Made by a program: the position numbers and the translations under genes
The notes under the pieces: generated by a model
The model's input: only the letters and a program-made list of their open reading frames with translations
What the model was told of the DNA's origin: nothing
Database searches by the model: none
Shown: in pieces, positions 1 to 5,415 of the stretch
Position numbering within the stretch: position 1 is the stretch's first letter
How the letters are laid out: every line of letters starts with the position of its first letter
DNA from: Xanthobacteraceae bacterium
GTDB taxonomy: Bacteria; Pseudomonadota; Alphaproteobacteria; Rhizobiales; Xanthobacteraceae
NCBI GenBank assembly: GCA_025929595.1
Contig: JAICQA010000200.1
Span: 1-5,415 of the forward strand
DNA: 5,415 nucleotides
Direction: 5' to 3'

Positions 1-987
1 GCTGCCGTCTGACTTCATCAGCGGGCGGTCGACGTCGTCGCCGAAATCGGTGGCGCGGAACAGGGTCTGCTCGCGGTCTTCCCAATCCTCGACCGGTGCC
101 CCTTTCGGAGGCGGGAGCCGTCCTTCGTAAATGTGGCCCGCCTTGCGGAGCGCCTCGATGGCGGCGGCGACCTTGTCGTCCTTGCCGCCGGCGAGCGACC
201 GCTCGGAGAAGAAATGTTCATGGCGAATCGCGAGCCGCGCGAGGTCGTCGCGGATCATCTCCATCATCGCGTCGATCGCGGCCGAGCGCACGATCGGGAG
301 CCAGTCGGACTCCGGCATTTGCAACAGCGCGCGGCCGTGCTGTTCGGCGAGCGCCGTGCCGACGGGGATCAGGTAGTCGCCGGGATAGAGCCCTTCGGGT
401 ATCGCGCCGATGTCGTCGCCGAGCGCTTCGCGATAACGCAGGAACGCCGAGCGCGCGAGCACGTCGACCTGCGCGCCCGCGTCGTTGATGTAGTACTCGC
501 GCGTGACGCCGTAACCGGCGAAGCTCAGGAGCGCGGCGAGCGCGTCACCGAAGACCGCGCCGCGCCCGTGTCCGACATGCATCGGGCCGGTCGGGTTGGC
601 GGACACGTATTCGACATTCACGCGCGCGCCCTTGCCGAGGTCGGCGCGGCCGAATTCCTTGCCCGCGCGCACGATCGAGGCCAGCACCTTGAGCCAGGCG
701 GCGGGCGCGAGCTTCACGTTGATGAAGCCGGGTCCGGCGATATCGACCGACACGACGTCTTTTTCGTCGCGAAGCCTGGCGGCGATCCGTTCGGCCAGAT
801 CGCGCGGCTTCGTCTTGAAGTCCTTCGCCAGCACCATCGCCGCATTGACGGCGAGGTCGCCGTGGCCCGCGTCGCGCGGCGGTTCGACCGCGATGCGCGA
901 GAGAGCGGGCGCCGTCAACCCGTCCTCGGCGGCGAGGCCGGTTACGATACGGCCGACGTGAGATGAGAACGTCGCGAAGGGATTCAT
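1..987 (-). CDS. argS: Arginyl-tRNA synthetase, N-terminal part (cut by left window edge)
   Basis: Class Ia aminoacyl-tRNA synthetase that charges tRNA(Arg) with arginine using ATP in the cytoplasm. The minus-strand frame is open from ATG at 987 to the left edge, giving 329 codons with no stop; full-length family members are about 550-600 residues, so the C-terminal part of the catalytic domain and the anticodon-binding (DALR) domain are missing. Residues 1 to about 100 fit the ArgS-specific N-terminal Add1 domain (GHGDLAVNAA at 41-50). Residues 125-143 carry the family signature VEYVSANPTGPMHVGHGRG, whose HVGH (137-140) is the class I HIGH motif. The visible part ends in LMKSDGS, inside the catalytic domain. 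The start is fixed by homology; an AAAAGG about 12 nt upstream is a weak ribosome site. It lies 32 bp behind dgt on the same strand, so co-transcription is likely. No frameshift or unusual residue was seen. Confidence 0.97.
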   Translation of the reverse strand, partial: MNPFATFSSHVGRIVTGLAAEDGLTAPALSRIAVEPPRDAGHGDLAVNAAMVLAKDFKTKPRDLAERIAARLRDEKDVVSVDIAGPGFINVKLAPAAWLKVLASIVRAGKEFGRADLGKGARVNVEYVSANPTGPMHVGHGRGAVFGDALAALLSFAGYGVTREYYINDAGAQVDVLARSAFLRYREALGDDIGAIPEGLYPGDYLIPVGTALAEQHGRALLQMPESDWLPIVRSAAIDAMMEMIRDDLARLAIRHEHFFSERSLAGGKDDKVAAAIEALRKAGHIYEGRLPPPKGAPVEDWEDREQTLFRATDFGDDVDRPLMKSDGS

Positions 988-1019
988 TCGATCCGGCAAC
1001 CTTTTAGCGGCAGCGCCGC

Positions 1020-2228
1020 CTATCGCAGATCGGGAGTCGAGTCAAAAAGCCGGGCGTGCTCGACCAGCGCGAAGCGGTCGGTCATGCCGGCGATGAAGTC
1101 GGCGATGCGGCGGGCCCGCGCGGCGGCGCTCTTGCCGGCGAGGCCCGCGCCCCAGTCTTCCGGCAGCTCGTCGGGGCGTTCCATGAAACGCTCGAACAGG
1201 TCGCGTACGACGCGCTCGGCGTCCCCCATGATCGCGATCACCCGCTCCTCGCGATACATGCGCGGCGTGAGGAAGCCCTTGATCGCCTTGTCGGTCGCTG
1301 CCATGGCGGACGAGAAGTCGACGACGTGTCTGCCGGCAGCCCGGATGTCTCCGGCGGTCCATGGCGTGATCGCGTGGACGCGCCTGTCGGTTTCCGCGAT
1401 CACGTCCGTGATCATGCGCGCGATCAGCCGGCGCGTGAGCTCGTTGACCAGGCGCGATCGCTCGACGTTCGGATATTGACCGTGCAGGTCGCGTAAAAGT
1501 TCTCCGAGCAAAGGCACTTCAGCGAGTTCGTTGATCTCGAACAGGCTGGCGCGGAGCGCGTCATCGAGATCGTGCGCGTCGTAGGCGATGTCGTCGGCGA
1601 TCGAGGATGCCTGCGCCTCGGCGCCGGCATGGGTCCAGAGCTCCAGATCGTGGATTGCAGCGTAGGTCAGGAACGGATCCGGCACTTTCCTGCCGTCATA
1701 GCGGCCCGTCGGTTTGCCGTCGCGGTCGATCAGCGGGCCGTTGTGCTTGGCGATCCCTTCGAGCGTTTCCCAGGTGAGGTTCAGGCCATCGAAGGCCGCG
1801 TAGCGGCGCTCAAGCTCCGTCACGATGCGCAGCGCCTGTGCGTTGTGATCGAAACCGCCGAACGCCGCCATCGCGTCATCGAGCGCGCGCTCGCCGGCGT
1901 GACCGAACGGCGGATGGCCGAGGTCATGGGCGAGCGCCAGGGCTTCGGCGAGGTCTTCGTCGAGGCCGAGGCCGCGCGCGAGCGCGCGGGCGATCTGCGC
2001 GACTTCGAGTGTGTGTGTGAGGCGTGTGCGGTAATGGTCGCCTTCGTGCGAAACAAACACCTGCGTCTTGTGCTTGAGTCGCCGAAACGCGGTTGAATGG
2101 ATGATCCGGTCGCAGTCGCGCCGGAAATCGTTGCGGCGGGGACTCGGTTCCTCGGCAATCAGGCGGCCCCGGGAAAAGGCCGGGTCGGCGGCGTAAGGCG
2201 CCCTGGGGCGGCTGGCGGCGACGGCCAT
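1020..2228 (-). CDS. dgt: Deoxyguanosinetriphosphate triphosphohydrolase-like protein (HD domain)
   Basis: Metal-dependent dNTP triphosphohydrolase: family members cleave dNTPs to deoxynucleoside and tripolyphosphate and so control the DNA precursor pool. It is 402 residues from ATG at 2228, the length of the short alphaproteobacterial 'dGTPase-like' subfamily (E. coli Dgt is about 505), so strict dGTP specificity should not be assumed. The HD-domain metal ligands are all visible: H72 in TRLTHTLE, H101-D102 in AHDLGHPPFGH, and the distal aspartate in IADDIAYDAHD (D212 or D213). FRRLKHKTQVF (48-58) and GFDHNAQ (125-131) are also family hallmarks, and the C-terminus MTDRFALVEHARLFDSTPDLR-type ending is typical. 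The frame also allows a GTG start at 2249, adding 7 residues, with an AGGTGG ribosome site 10 nt upstream. I prefer ATG 2228 because it gives the N-terminal length I recall for homologues; its own ribosome site is poor. The stop is TAG at 1022-1020. It is divergent from erpA and leads into argS. Confidence 0.95.
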   Translation of the reverse strand: MAVAASRPRAPYAADPAFSRGRLIAEEPSPRRNDFRRDCDRIIHSTAFRRLKHKTQVFVSHEGDHYRTRLTHTLEVAQIARALARGLGLDEDLAEALALAHDLGHPPFGHAGERALDDAMAAFGGFDHNAQALRIVTELERRYAAFDGLNLTWETLEGIAKHNGPLIDRDGKPTGRYDGRKVPDPFLTYAAIHDLELWTHAGAEAQASSIADDIAYDAHDLDDALRASLFEINELAEVPLLGELLRDLHGQYPNVERSRLVNELTRRLIARMITDVIAETDRRVHAITPWTAGDIRAAGRHVVDFSSAMAATDKAIKGFLTPRMYREERVIAIMGDAERVVRDLFERFMERPDELPEDWGAGLAGKSAAARARRIADFIAGMTDRFALVEHARLFDSTPDLR

Positions 2229-2242
2229 CGATGGCCCCCGAT

Positions 2243-2271
2243 TTGACACTGCGGCGGGGCCACCTAACTAT
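2243..2271 (+). promoter_or_regulatory. Candidate sigma70-type promoter of erpA
   Basis: A perfect TTGACA -35 box (2243-2248) is followed after 17 bp by AACTAT (2266-2271), which keeps the A2, A5 and T6 positions of the -10 consensus. Initiation would fall near 2278, leaving a leader of about 30 nt before the erpA ATG at 2309, with room for its ribosome site. The -10 box is weak, but alphaproteobacterial housekeeping promoters commonly depend mainly on the -35 box. No clear IscR-like or Fur-like operator was recognised. A much poorer divergent match for dgt (TTGAAT 2290-2285, 17 bp, TTAGGT 2267-2262) is not annotated separately. Confidence 0.5.
2247..2265 (-). promoter_or_regulatory. Alternative GTG start of dgt with its Shine-Dalgarno site
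   Basis: Read on the minus strand, AGGTGG (2265-2260) precedes a GTG codon (2249-2247) by 10 nt, in frame with dgt. This is a better ribosome site than anything before ATG 2228, where only a G-run sits about 6 nt upstream. It therefore competes as the real translation start. Against it: the extra residues SNRGPS look non-conserved, and the segment overlaps the -35 box of the erpA promoter on the other strand. Confidence 0.4.
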
Positions 2272-2296
2272 CCTTTGGGCCGCCATTCAACGGCTT

Positions 2297-2302
2297 ACGG
2301 AG
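2297..2302 (+). promoter_or_regulatory. Ribosome binding site fixing the erpA start
   Basis: ACGGAG lies 6 nt before ATG 2309. It favours this start over the in-frame upstream ATG at 2231, which would add 26 unconserved residues and put the promoter inside the coding region. Confidence 0.65.
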
Positions 2303-2308
2303 CCCGGC

Positions 2309-2641
2309 ATGGACGCCACCACTTTTACCGTTACCGACCGCGCCGCCGACCGCATTGCCCGCATTCTCAAGGGCGAAGCGCAGGAATCGGTGCTGCGCGT
2401 CAGCGTCGAGGGCGGCGGCTGCTCGGGCTTCCAGTACCGCTTCGAGGTCGAGCGCGGCGGCACGGCCGAGGACCTCGTGATCGAGCGCAGCGGGGCCACG
2501 GTCGTGATCGACCCCGTTTCGCTTCAGTACCTCACGGGCTCCAAGCTCGACTACGTCGACGACCTGATCGGTGCCTCCTTCCAGGTGGTGAACCCGAACG
2601 CCACCGCCTCCTGCGGCTGCGGTACCAGCTTCGCGCTTTAG
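2309..2641 (+). CDS. erpA: Iron-sulfur cluster insertion protein ErpA (A-type carrier, HesB/IscA family)
   Basis: Small A-type carrier that receives Fe-S clusters from the scaffold machinery and passes them to apo-enzymes in the cytoplasm. It is 110 residues from ATG 2309, the usual length for the family. The three cluster-ligand cysteines are present: C38 in GGGCSGFQY, and C102 and C104 in the C-terminal SCGCGTSFAL. The segment DDLIGASFQVVNPNA (84-98) is the conserved stretch just before the CGC motif. The ErpA rather than IscA/SufA assignment rests on overall resemblance to alphaproteobacterial ErpA and on the position next to dgt, not on a unique motif. The frame stays open upstream to ATG 2231, but that extension is unconserved and the ACGGAG site supports 2309. 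It is divergent from dgt, and its TAG stop overlaps the stop of the convergent monooxygenase gene. Confidence 0.95.
   Translation: MDATTFTVTDRAADRIARILKGEAQESVLRVSVEGGGCSGFQYRFEVERGGTAEDLVIERSGATVVIDPVSLQYLTGSKLDYVDDLIGASFQVVNPNATASCGCGTSFAL
2638..2641. other. Overlapping stop codons of convergent erpA and monooxygenase genes
   Basis: The four bases TTAG hold both stops: TAG on the plus strand (2639-2641, erpA) and TAA on the minus strand (2640-2638, monooxygenase). The genes overlap by 4 bp, so there is no intergenic space for a terminator. Each transcript must end inside, or run antisense to, the opposite gene. Confidence 0.95.
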
Positions 2642-4248
2642 TCCCGCGCGCCGAGCTGCATACGCAGCTCGTCCACCATCGCGGCCGTTTCCTCCGCCGT
2701 CCGCGCCGCTGCGAAAACGGTGAAGTCGGGGCGGACCAGCATCGCTTCAATTCGGTGGGTTTCGAAATAGCGTAGGTAAACGCCTTCGGTGTCGGCCACC
2801 AGTGTCTTTTCCGGGAGTTCGTCGAAGCCCGCCACCTTGCAGCCGATCCGCTGCAAAAAAGCCGACCGGTCTGCGTCAAGCTGTTCGGCGGGATCAAACC
2901 GGCAGCCAAGAAGTTGAAATCCCCAGCCGAACAGATCGTCAAAGCGGCCGGTGCGGCCGGCATGCCGCACGATGCCTTGCGGTGCCAAGTGACCGACCGG
3001 CGGTGAGGCGGCACCACCGCTCTGCAAAATGCCCGCGGTGAGGAACGGCTCCGCCGGGGCCGACGGCGCGCCGCCCTCCCGGTAATACGCGTCGCGCGCC
3101 TTCGCCTCTTCCGGGTCGCGCACGAAGGCAAGCGCCGCGAGCCTGTCCGACCCGTCGATATGCACGCGGACATGCGGCAGCCGCTCCGCTCCGTAGCTGT
3201 CGAGGATCGCCTCCTCTGCGACGCCCCGGAGCACAAGATCGAGTTTCCACGACAGATTTATCGCGTCGCGCAGGGCGGAACATCCTCCCTGCCCAAGGAA
3301 CGGCGTCATCAGGTGCGCCGCGTCGCCCGCCAGGAAGACGCGGCCGACGCGCCAGTGCTTCGTGAGCCGGCCCTCGAACGGATAGACGGCGTAGCGATAG
3401 ACATCCACGTCGTCCTCGGTCAGCCCATAGACCTCGCCAAGAAAATGATAGGCGAATTCCCGATTCAGCTTGTCGCCGTGGTCGCCGTCCGGATTGGCTT
3501 CGAGATTGAAGCGGATGTGCTGCGCGCCAAGCGGTATGACGGAGTGCGCCTTTCCCTCGGGCGCGCAGAAGATCACGGCGATCTCGGCGTCGGGTGATAC
3601 GCCGAAGATGTTGGGAAGCGCACGGCGGCGCACGGCATCGAAGCTCAGCCACGCATTCCGGTACGGCCATTGCTCGCGCTCGATACCGAGCGACTCGCGA
3701 ACGGTGCTGCGCGCACCGTCGGCGCCAATCGCGAATTTTGCGCGCACTGTGCGCGAGCGACCCCAGGCGACGTTGCCCACGCTGTCGATCCTGCGCTCCT
3801 GCGCCGTGACGAAGACCGCCTTGTCCGATTGTGCGACCGAGCGCACCTCCCACCCTTGATTGATCTCGGCGCCCTGCCGCCGCGCGGCTTGGTCGATCGC
3901 ATCCTCAACGTCGGGTTGATGCAGCGAAATACGCAGCGGGAAGCCGCAGATATGCTCGCTGTCCCACGGCATATCGACGAGGATCTCGCCGTCGCCGTTG
4001 GCGAGGATGTATCTGCGCCGCGGCAGCGAGTTGCGGAACGCCTGTTCGTGATCGCAGGCCGCCTGGATGATGCGCGCGGATTCGCCGTCGATGGTCGCCA
4101 TGCGCGGCTGGCCGTAGAGCGTCGGCCAGCGCTCGAAGACGCAGACCCGGTGCCCGCGTCCGGAAAGCAGCGAAGCCGCGGTCAGGCCGGTGGGGCCGTA
4201 GCCGGATATGACGACGTCGAACTCGCCGTCCGCTGGGTCCGGAGTCAT
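2638..4248 (-). CDS. FAD-dependent monooxygenase, aromatic-ring-hydroxylase (PHBH/MhpA-like) type
   Basis: Class A flavoprotein monooxygenase: such enzymes use NAD(P)H and O2 to hydroxylate an aromatic substrate through a flavin hydroperoxide. The 536-residue ORF is intact. The motifs appear in order: the Rossmann dinucleotide loop G16-Y-G18-P-T-G21 and the FER end of strand 2 (38-40); HQPDVED (110-116), matching the QPD-type FAD-contact segment; the DG motif IGADGARSTVR (174-184); the GD motif VFLAGDAAHLMTPFLGQG (304-321); then LRDAINLSWKL (326-336). The C-terminal part (about 400-536, with LVRPDFTVFAAA at 504-515) fits the thioredoxin-like domain of the larger MhpA/phenol-hydroxylase subgroup. 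No signal peptide is visible, so it should be cytosolic. The substrate cannot be read from sequence: resemblance to 3-(3-hydroxyphenyl)propionate hydroxylase is only at family level, and no ring-cleavage or regulator gene is adjacent. The start is ATG 4248, 15 codons before the first motif glycine; its ribosome site is poor. It is convergent with erpA and divergent from xthA. Base composition looks like that of the neighbours. Confidence 0.92.
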   Translation of the reverse strand: MTPDPADGEFDVVISGYGPTGLTAASLLSGRGHRVCVFERWPTLYGQPRMATIDGESARIIQAACDHEQAFRNSLPRRRYILANGDGEILVDMPWDSEHICGFPLRISLHQPDVEDAIDQAARRQGAEINQGWEVRSVAQSDKAVFVTAQERRIDSVGNVAWGRSRTVRAKFAIGADGARSTVRESLGIEREQWPYRNAWLSFDAVRRRALPNIFGVSPDAEIAVIFCAPEGKAHSVIPLGAQHIRFNLEANPDGDHGDKLNREFAYHFLGEVYGLTEDDVDVYRYAVYPFEGRLTKHWRVGRVFLAGDAAHLMTPFLGQGGCSALRDAINLSWKLDLVLRGVAEEAILDSYGAERLPHVRVHIDGSDRLAALAFVRDPEEAKARDAYYREGGAPSAPAEPFLTAGILQSGGAASPPVGHLAPQGIVRHAGRTGRFDDLFGWGFQLLGCRFDPAEQLDADRSAFLQRIGCKVAGFDELPEKTLVADTEGVYLRYFETHRIEAMLVRPDFTVFAAARTAEETAAMVDELRMQLGARD

Positions 4249-4351
4249 TCGCGGGGCTCAGGCGGAATCGGTGGCGCGTCCTTTTTGCGCTTGTTTCGTC
4301 CGGCTGCCGCCGTATCTTCGGGCAAATGCTTCGACCTGTTTGTTTTTAATC
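4249..4351. promoter_or_regulatory. Divergent intergenic region between the monooxygenase gene and xthA
   Basis: These 103 bp separate two divergent start codons and should carry both promoters. The half nearest xthA is T-rich (TGTTTGTTTTTAAT at 4337-4350), unlike the surrounding GC-rich DNA. I see no convincing -35/-10 pair pointing to the monooxygenase gene, no long inverted repeat that would suggest a dedicated repressor site, and no regulator gene nearby. Confidence 0.5.
4291..4318 (+). promoter_or_regulatory. Weak candidate promoter for xthA
   Basis: TTGTTT (4291-4296) and TATCTT (4313-4318) are separated by 16 bp, matching the sigma70 consensus at 3/6 and 4/6 positions. Initiation near 4325 would leave a leader of about 27 nt. 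It is the best pair I could find, but matches this weak arise by chance. TTTAAT at 4345-4350 is closer to a -10 box, but it abuts the start codon and cannot serve the full gene. Confidence 0.25.
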
Positions 4352-5134
4352 ATGCGCATCGCCACCTGGAACGTCAATTCCATCAAGCAGCGCGTCGAGC
4401 CGATGCAGCAATGGCTCAAGGAGCGTGAGCCGGACGTCGTCTGCCTGCAGGAAATCAAATGCGTCGACGACGCCTTCCCGCGCGGCATGTTCGAGGACAT
4501 GGGCTACAATGTCGCGACGCACGGGCAGAAGGCCTATAACGGCGTCGCGATCCTCTCCAAGAAACCGATCGACGAGATCGAGCGCGGCCTGCCCGGCGGC
4601 GATGGAGACGATCATGCGCGCTACATCGAGGCGGTGATCTCGGTCGATGGCGGCGCCGTGCGCGTCGCCTCCATTTATCTGCCGAACGGCAACCCCGCGC
4701 CGGGACCGAAATACGACTACAAGCTTGCCTGGATGGAACGGTTGCGTGCGCACGCCATGTCGCGGCTCGCGCTCGAGGAGCCGATGGTGCTCGCGGGCGA
4801 TTACAACGTGATCCCGACCCCCGACGACGTGCACGACCCCGCAGTCTGGGTGAACGACGCGCTCTTTCTGCCCGCGACGCGCGCGAAGTTTCGCGAGATC
4901 TCGTTTCTCGGACTCGCCGACGCGGTCCGCGCTACGAGCGACGACAAGGGGCTCTATACGTTCTGGGATTATCAGGCGGGCGCGTTCCAGAAGAACAACG
5001 GCATCCGCATCGATCATCTGATGTTGTCGTCGCAAGCAGCCGACAAGCTCACCGCCGCAGGGATCGACCGTGCGACACGCGCCGGCGAAAAGCCTTCCGA
5101 TCACGTGCCGGTCTGGGCGGAGTTCAGCTTCTGA
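4352..5134 (+). CDS. xthA: Exodeoxyribonuclease III (AP endonuclease, ExoIII/EEP family)
   Basis: Mg2+-dependent AP endonuclease and 3'-5' exonuclease of base-excision repair: it nicks 5' of abasic sites and trims blocked 3' ends. It is 260 residues, the normal length. The catalytic set is complete and nearly co-numbered with E. coli ExoIII: N7 in WNVNS, E34 in CLQEIK, Y109 in SIYLPNG, D150 and N152 in AGDYNVIP, D221 in RIDH, and the terminal D250-H251 pair in PSDHVPVW. The match at N7, E34 and Y109 fixes the start at ATG 4352. The frame is open upstream to 4208, but that part overlaps the monooxygenase gene on the other strand and shows no family sequence. No Shine-Dalgarno precedes the ATG (TTGTTTTTAATC). 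It is a single gene rather than an obvious operon: the upstream gene is divergent and the downstream gene convergent. The symbol could equally be written xth. Confidence 0.97.
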   Translation: MRIATWNVNSIKQRVEPMQQWLKEREPDVVCLQEIKCVDDAFPRGMFEDMGYNVATHGQKAYNGVAILSKKPIDEIERGLPGGDGDDHARYIEAVISVDGGAVRVASIYLPNGNPAPGPKYDYKLAWMERLRAHAMSRLALEEPMVLAGDYNVIPTPDDVHDPAVWVNDALFLPATRAKFREISFLGLADAVRATSDDKGLYTFWDYQAGAFQKNNGIRIDHLMLSSQAADKLTAAGIDRATRAGEKPSDHVPVWAEFSF

Positions 5135-5150
5135 AGGTGGGGCCGGCCAT

Positions 5151-5176
5151 TGCCGCCGACGATTTCGTCGGCGGTA
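5151..5176. terminator. Strong GC hairpin between convergent xthA and Sel1-repeat gene
   Basis: CCGCCGACGA (5153-5162) and TCGTCGGCGG (5165-5174) are perfect inverted repeats around a TT centre. On the plus strand a G-U and a U-A pair extend the stem to 12 bp; sterically this means about 11 pairs around a 4-nt loop. It starts 17 bp after the xthA stop and ends 5 bp before the stop of the opposing gene, so it could end transcription from both sides. No T-tract follows on either strand, so it is not a canonical intrinsic terminator. It may instead be a T-less terminator or a 3'-end stabilising hairpin. An 8-bp palindrome GGCCGGCC (5141-5148) lies just before it. Confidence 0.55.
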
Positions 5177-5180
5177 CACC

Positions 5181-5415
5181 TCAGTGCGTGCGCTCTTCCT
5201 TGAGCCAGGTCTTCACCAGCGTATCGGCGGAAGCGCGTTCGTCTTCGTTGGCGCGTGCGTAAGCGTCTTCATAGCTCTGCACAATCCAACCGTCCTCGGC
5301 GCCGGCAGCCGCGTCGCGACCGAGCGTGAGCCACATCAGGCCGCGCGAACGCTGTTTCGGCACGCCCTCGCCGTGGAACAGCATACGGCCGAGGAGCGCC
5401 TGCGCCTGGTGCTGA
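5181..5415 (-). CDS. Sel1-repeat (TPR-like) protein, C-terminal end (cut by right window edge)
   Basis: The minus-strand frame is open from the right edge to TGA at 5183-5181, showing the last 77 residues of a longer protein. The first visible residues, AQALLGRMLFHGEGVPKQ (4-21) followed by RGLMWLTLGR (24-33), fit the Sel1-like repeat pattern (A-x-LG-x-x-x-x-x-G-x-GVP-x-D/Q, then a helix with MW). Such repeats form paired helices that act as protein-protein scaffolds. The last 40 or so residues are charged and predicted helical (EDAYARANEDERASADTLV), probably a capping helix. An internal ATG at 5384 lies inside the repeat and is not the start. The N-terminus, any signal peptide and the repeat number are outside the window, so the specific role is unknown. 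It is convergent with xthA, 46 bp apart. Confidence 0.8.
   Translation of the reverse strand, partial: QHQAQALLGRMLFHGEGVPKQRSRGLMWLTLGRDAAAGAEDGWIVQSYEDAYARANEDERASADTLVKTWLKEERTH

Noticed and set aside
133..966. Long plus-strand open frame (277 codons) opposite argS
   Set aside because: It lies antisense to a clear argS, is rich in Arg, Asp, Glu and Ala as expected of complementary GC-rich coding DNA, and shows no family motif.
2231..2308. N-terminal extension of ErpA from ATG 2231
   Set aside because: It would add 26 unconserved residues and cover the TTGACA promoter. ATG 2309 has a good ACGGAG site and gives the family length.
4208..4351. N-terminal extension of XthA from 4208
   Set aside because: It overlaps the start of the divergent monooxygenase and would shift catalytic residues N7, E34 and Y109 away from their ExoIII positions.
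3670..4428. Long plus-strand open frame (252 codons) opposite the N-terminal part of the monooxygenase and running into xthA
   Set aside because: It is a shadow of the monooxygenase coding strand, overlaps the true xthA start in another frame, and has no recognisable domain.
5141..5148. GGCCGGCC palindrome as an operator or modification site
   Set aside because: An 8-bp GC palindrome is common in DNA of this composition, and nothing nearby points to a binding protein.
4346..5179. Long minus-strand open frame (277 codons) opposite xthA
   Set aside because: It is exactly antisense to a complete ExoIII gene with all catalytic residues, and its composition is typical of a high-GC shadow frame.
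1..5415. Defence system, CRISPR array, prophage or mobile element
   Set aside because: No direct-repeat array, transposase, integrase, toxin-antitoxin pair or nuclease-helicase module is visible. The only nuclease is housekeeping ExoIII, and the HD protein matches the dgt family rather than a defence HD protein.

Overview
The window is a high-GC (roughly two-thirds G+C by eye), densely coded bacterial chromosome segment. It most likely comes from an alphaproteobacterium, plausibly of the Hyphomicrobiales (Rhizobiales). The reasons are the dgt-argS pair next to a divergent erpA, the alphaproteobacterial look of the dGTPase-like protein (about 400 residues, ending in MTDRFALVEHARLFDSTPDLR-type sequence), and an ErpA ending in SCGCGTSFAL. 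The taxonomic call rests on remembered family sequences, not on a search. No tRNA, rRNA, CRISPR array, insertion sequence or phage gene is visible.

Layout: (1) 1-987, minus strand, the N-terminal 329 codons of argS (arginyl-tRNA synthetase), running off the left edge. (2) 1020-2228, minus strand, an HD-domain dNTP triphosphohydrolase (dgt family), 32 bp upstream of argS and probably its operon partner. (3) 2229-2308, a compact divergent control region with a good TTGACA promoter pointing towards erpA. (4) 2309-2641, plus strand, erpA, an A-type Fe-S carrier with all three cysteines. (5) 2638-4248, minus strand, a complete FAD-dependent aromatic-ring-hydroxylase-type monooxygenase, tail to tail with erpA, the two stop codons overlapping. 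(6) 4249-4351, a 103-bp divergent intergenic region. (7) 4352-5134, plus strand, xthA (exonuclease III family AP endonuclease). (8) 5135-5180, a short convergent spacer with a strong GC hairpin. (9) 5181-5415, minus strand, the C-terminal end of a Sel1-repeat protein running off the right edge.

Most of the window is housekeeping: translation (argS), nucleotide-pool control (dgt), Fe-S cluster delivery (erpA) and base-excision repair (xthA). The monooxygenase is the odd one out. It looks like a catabolic or secondary-metabolism enzyme alone between erpA and xthA, with no partner genes for a pathway in view. I found no convincing new multi-gene system. The points worth a second look are the orphan monooxygenase, the overlapping stop codons, the overlap between the erpA promoter and an alternative dgt start, and the terminator-like hairpin without a T-tract.
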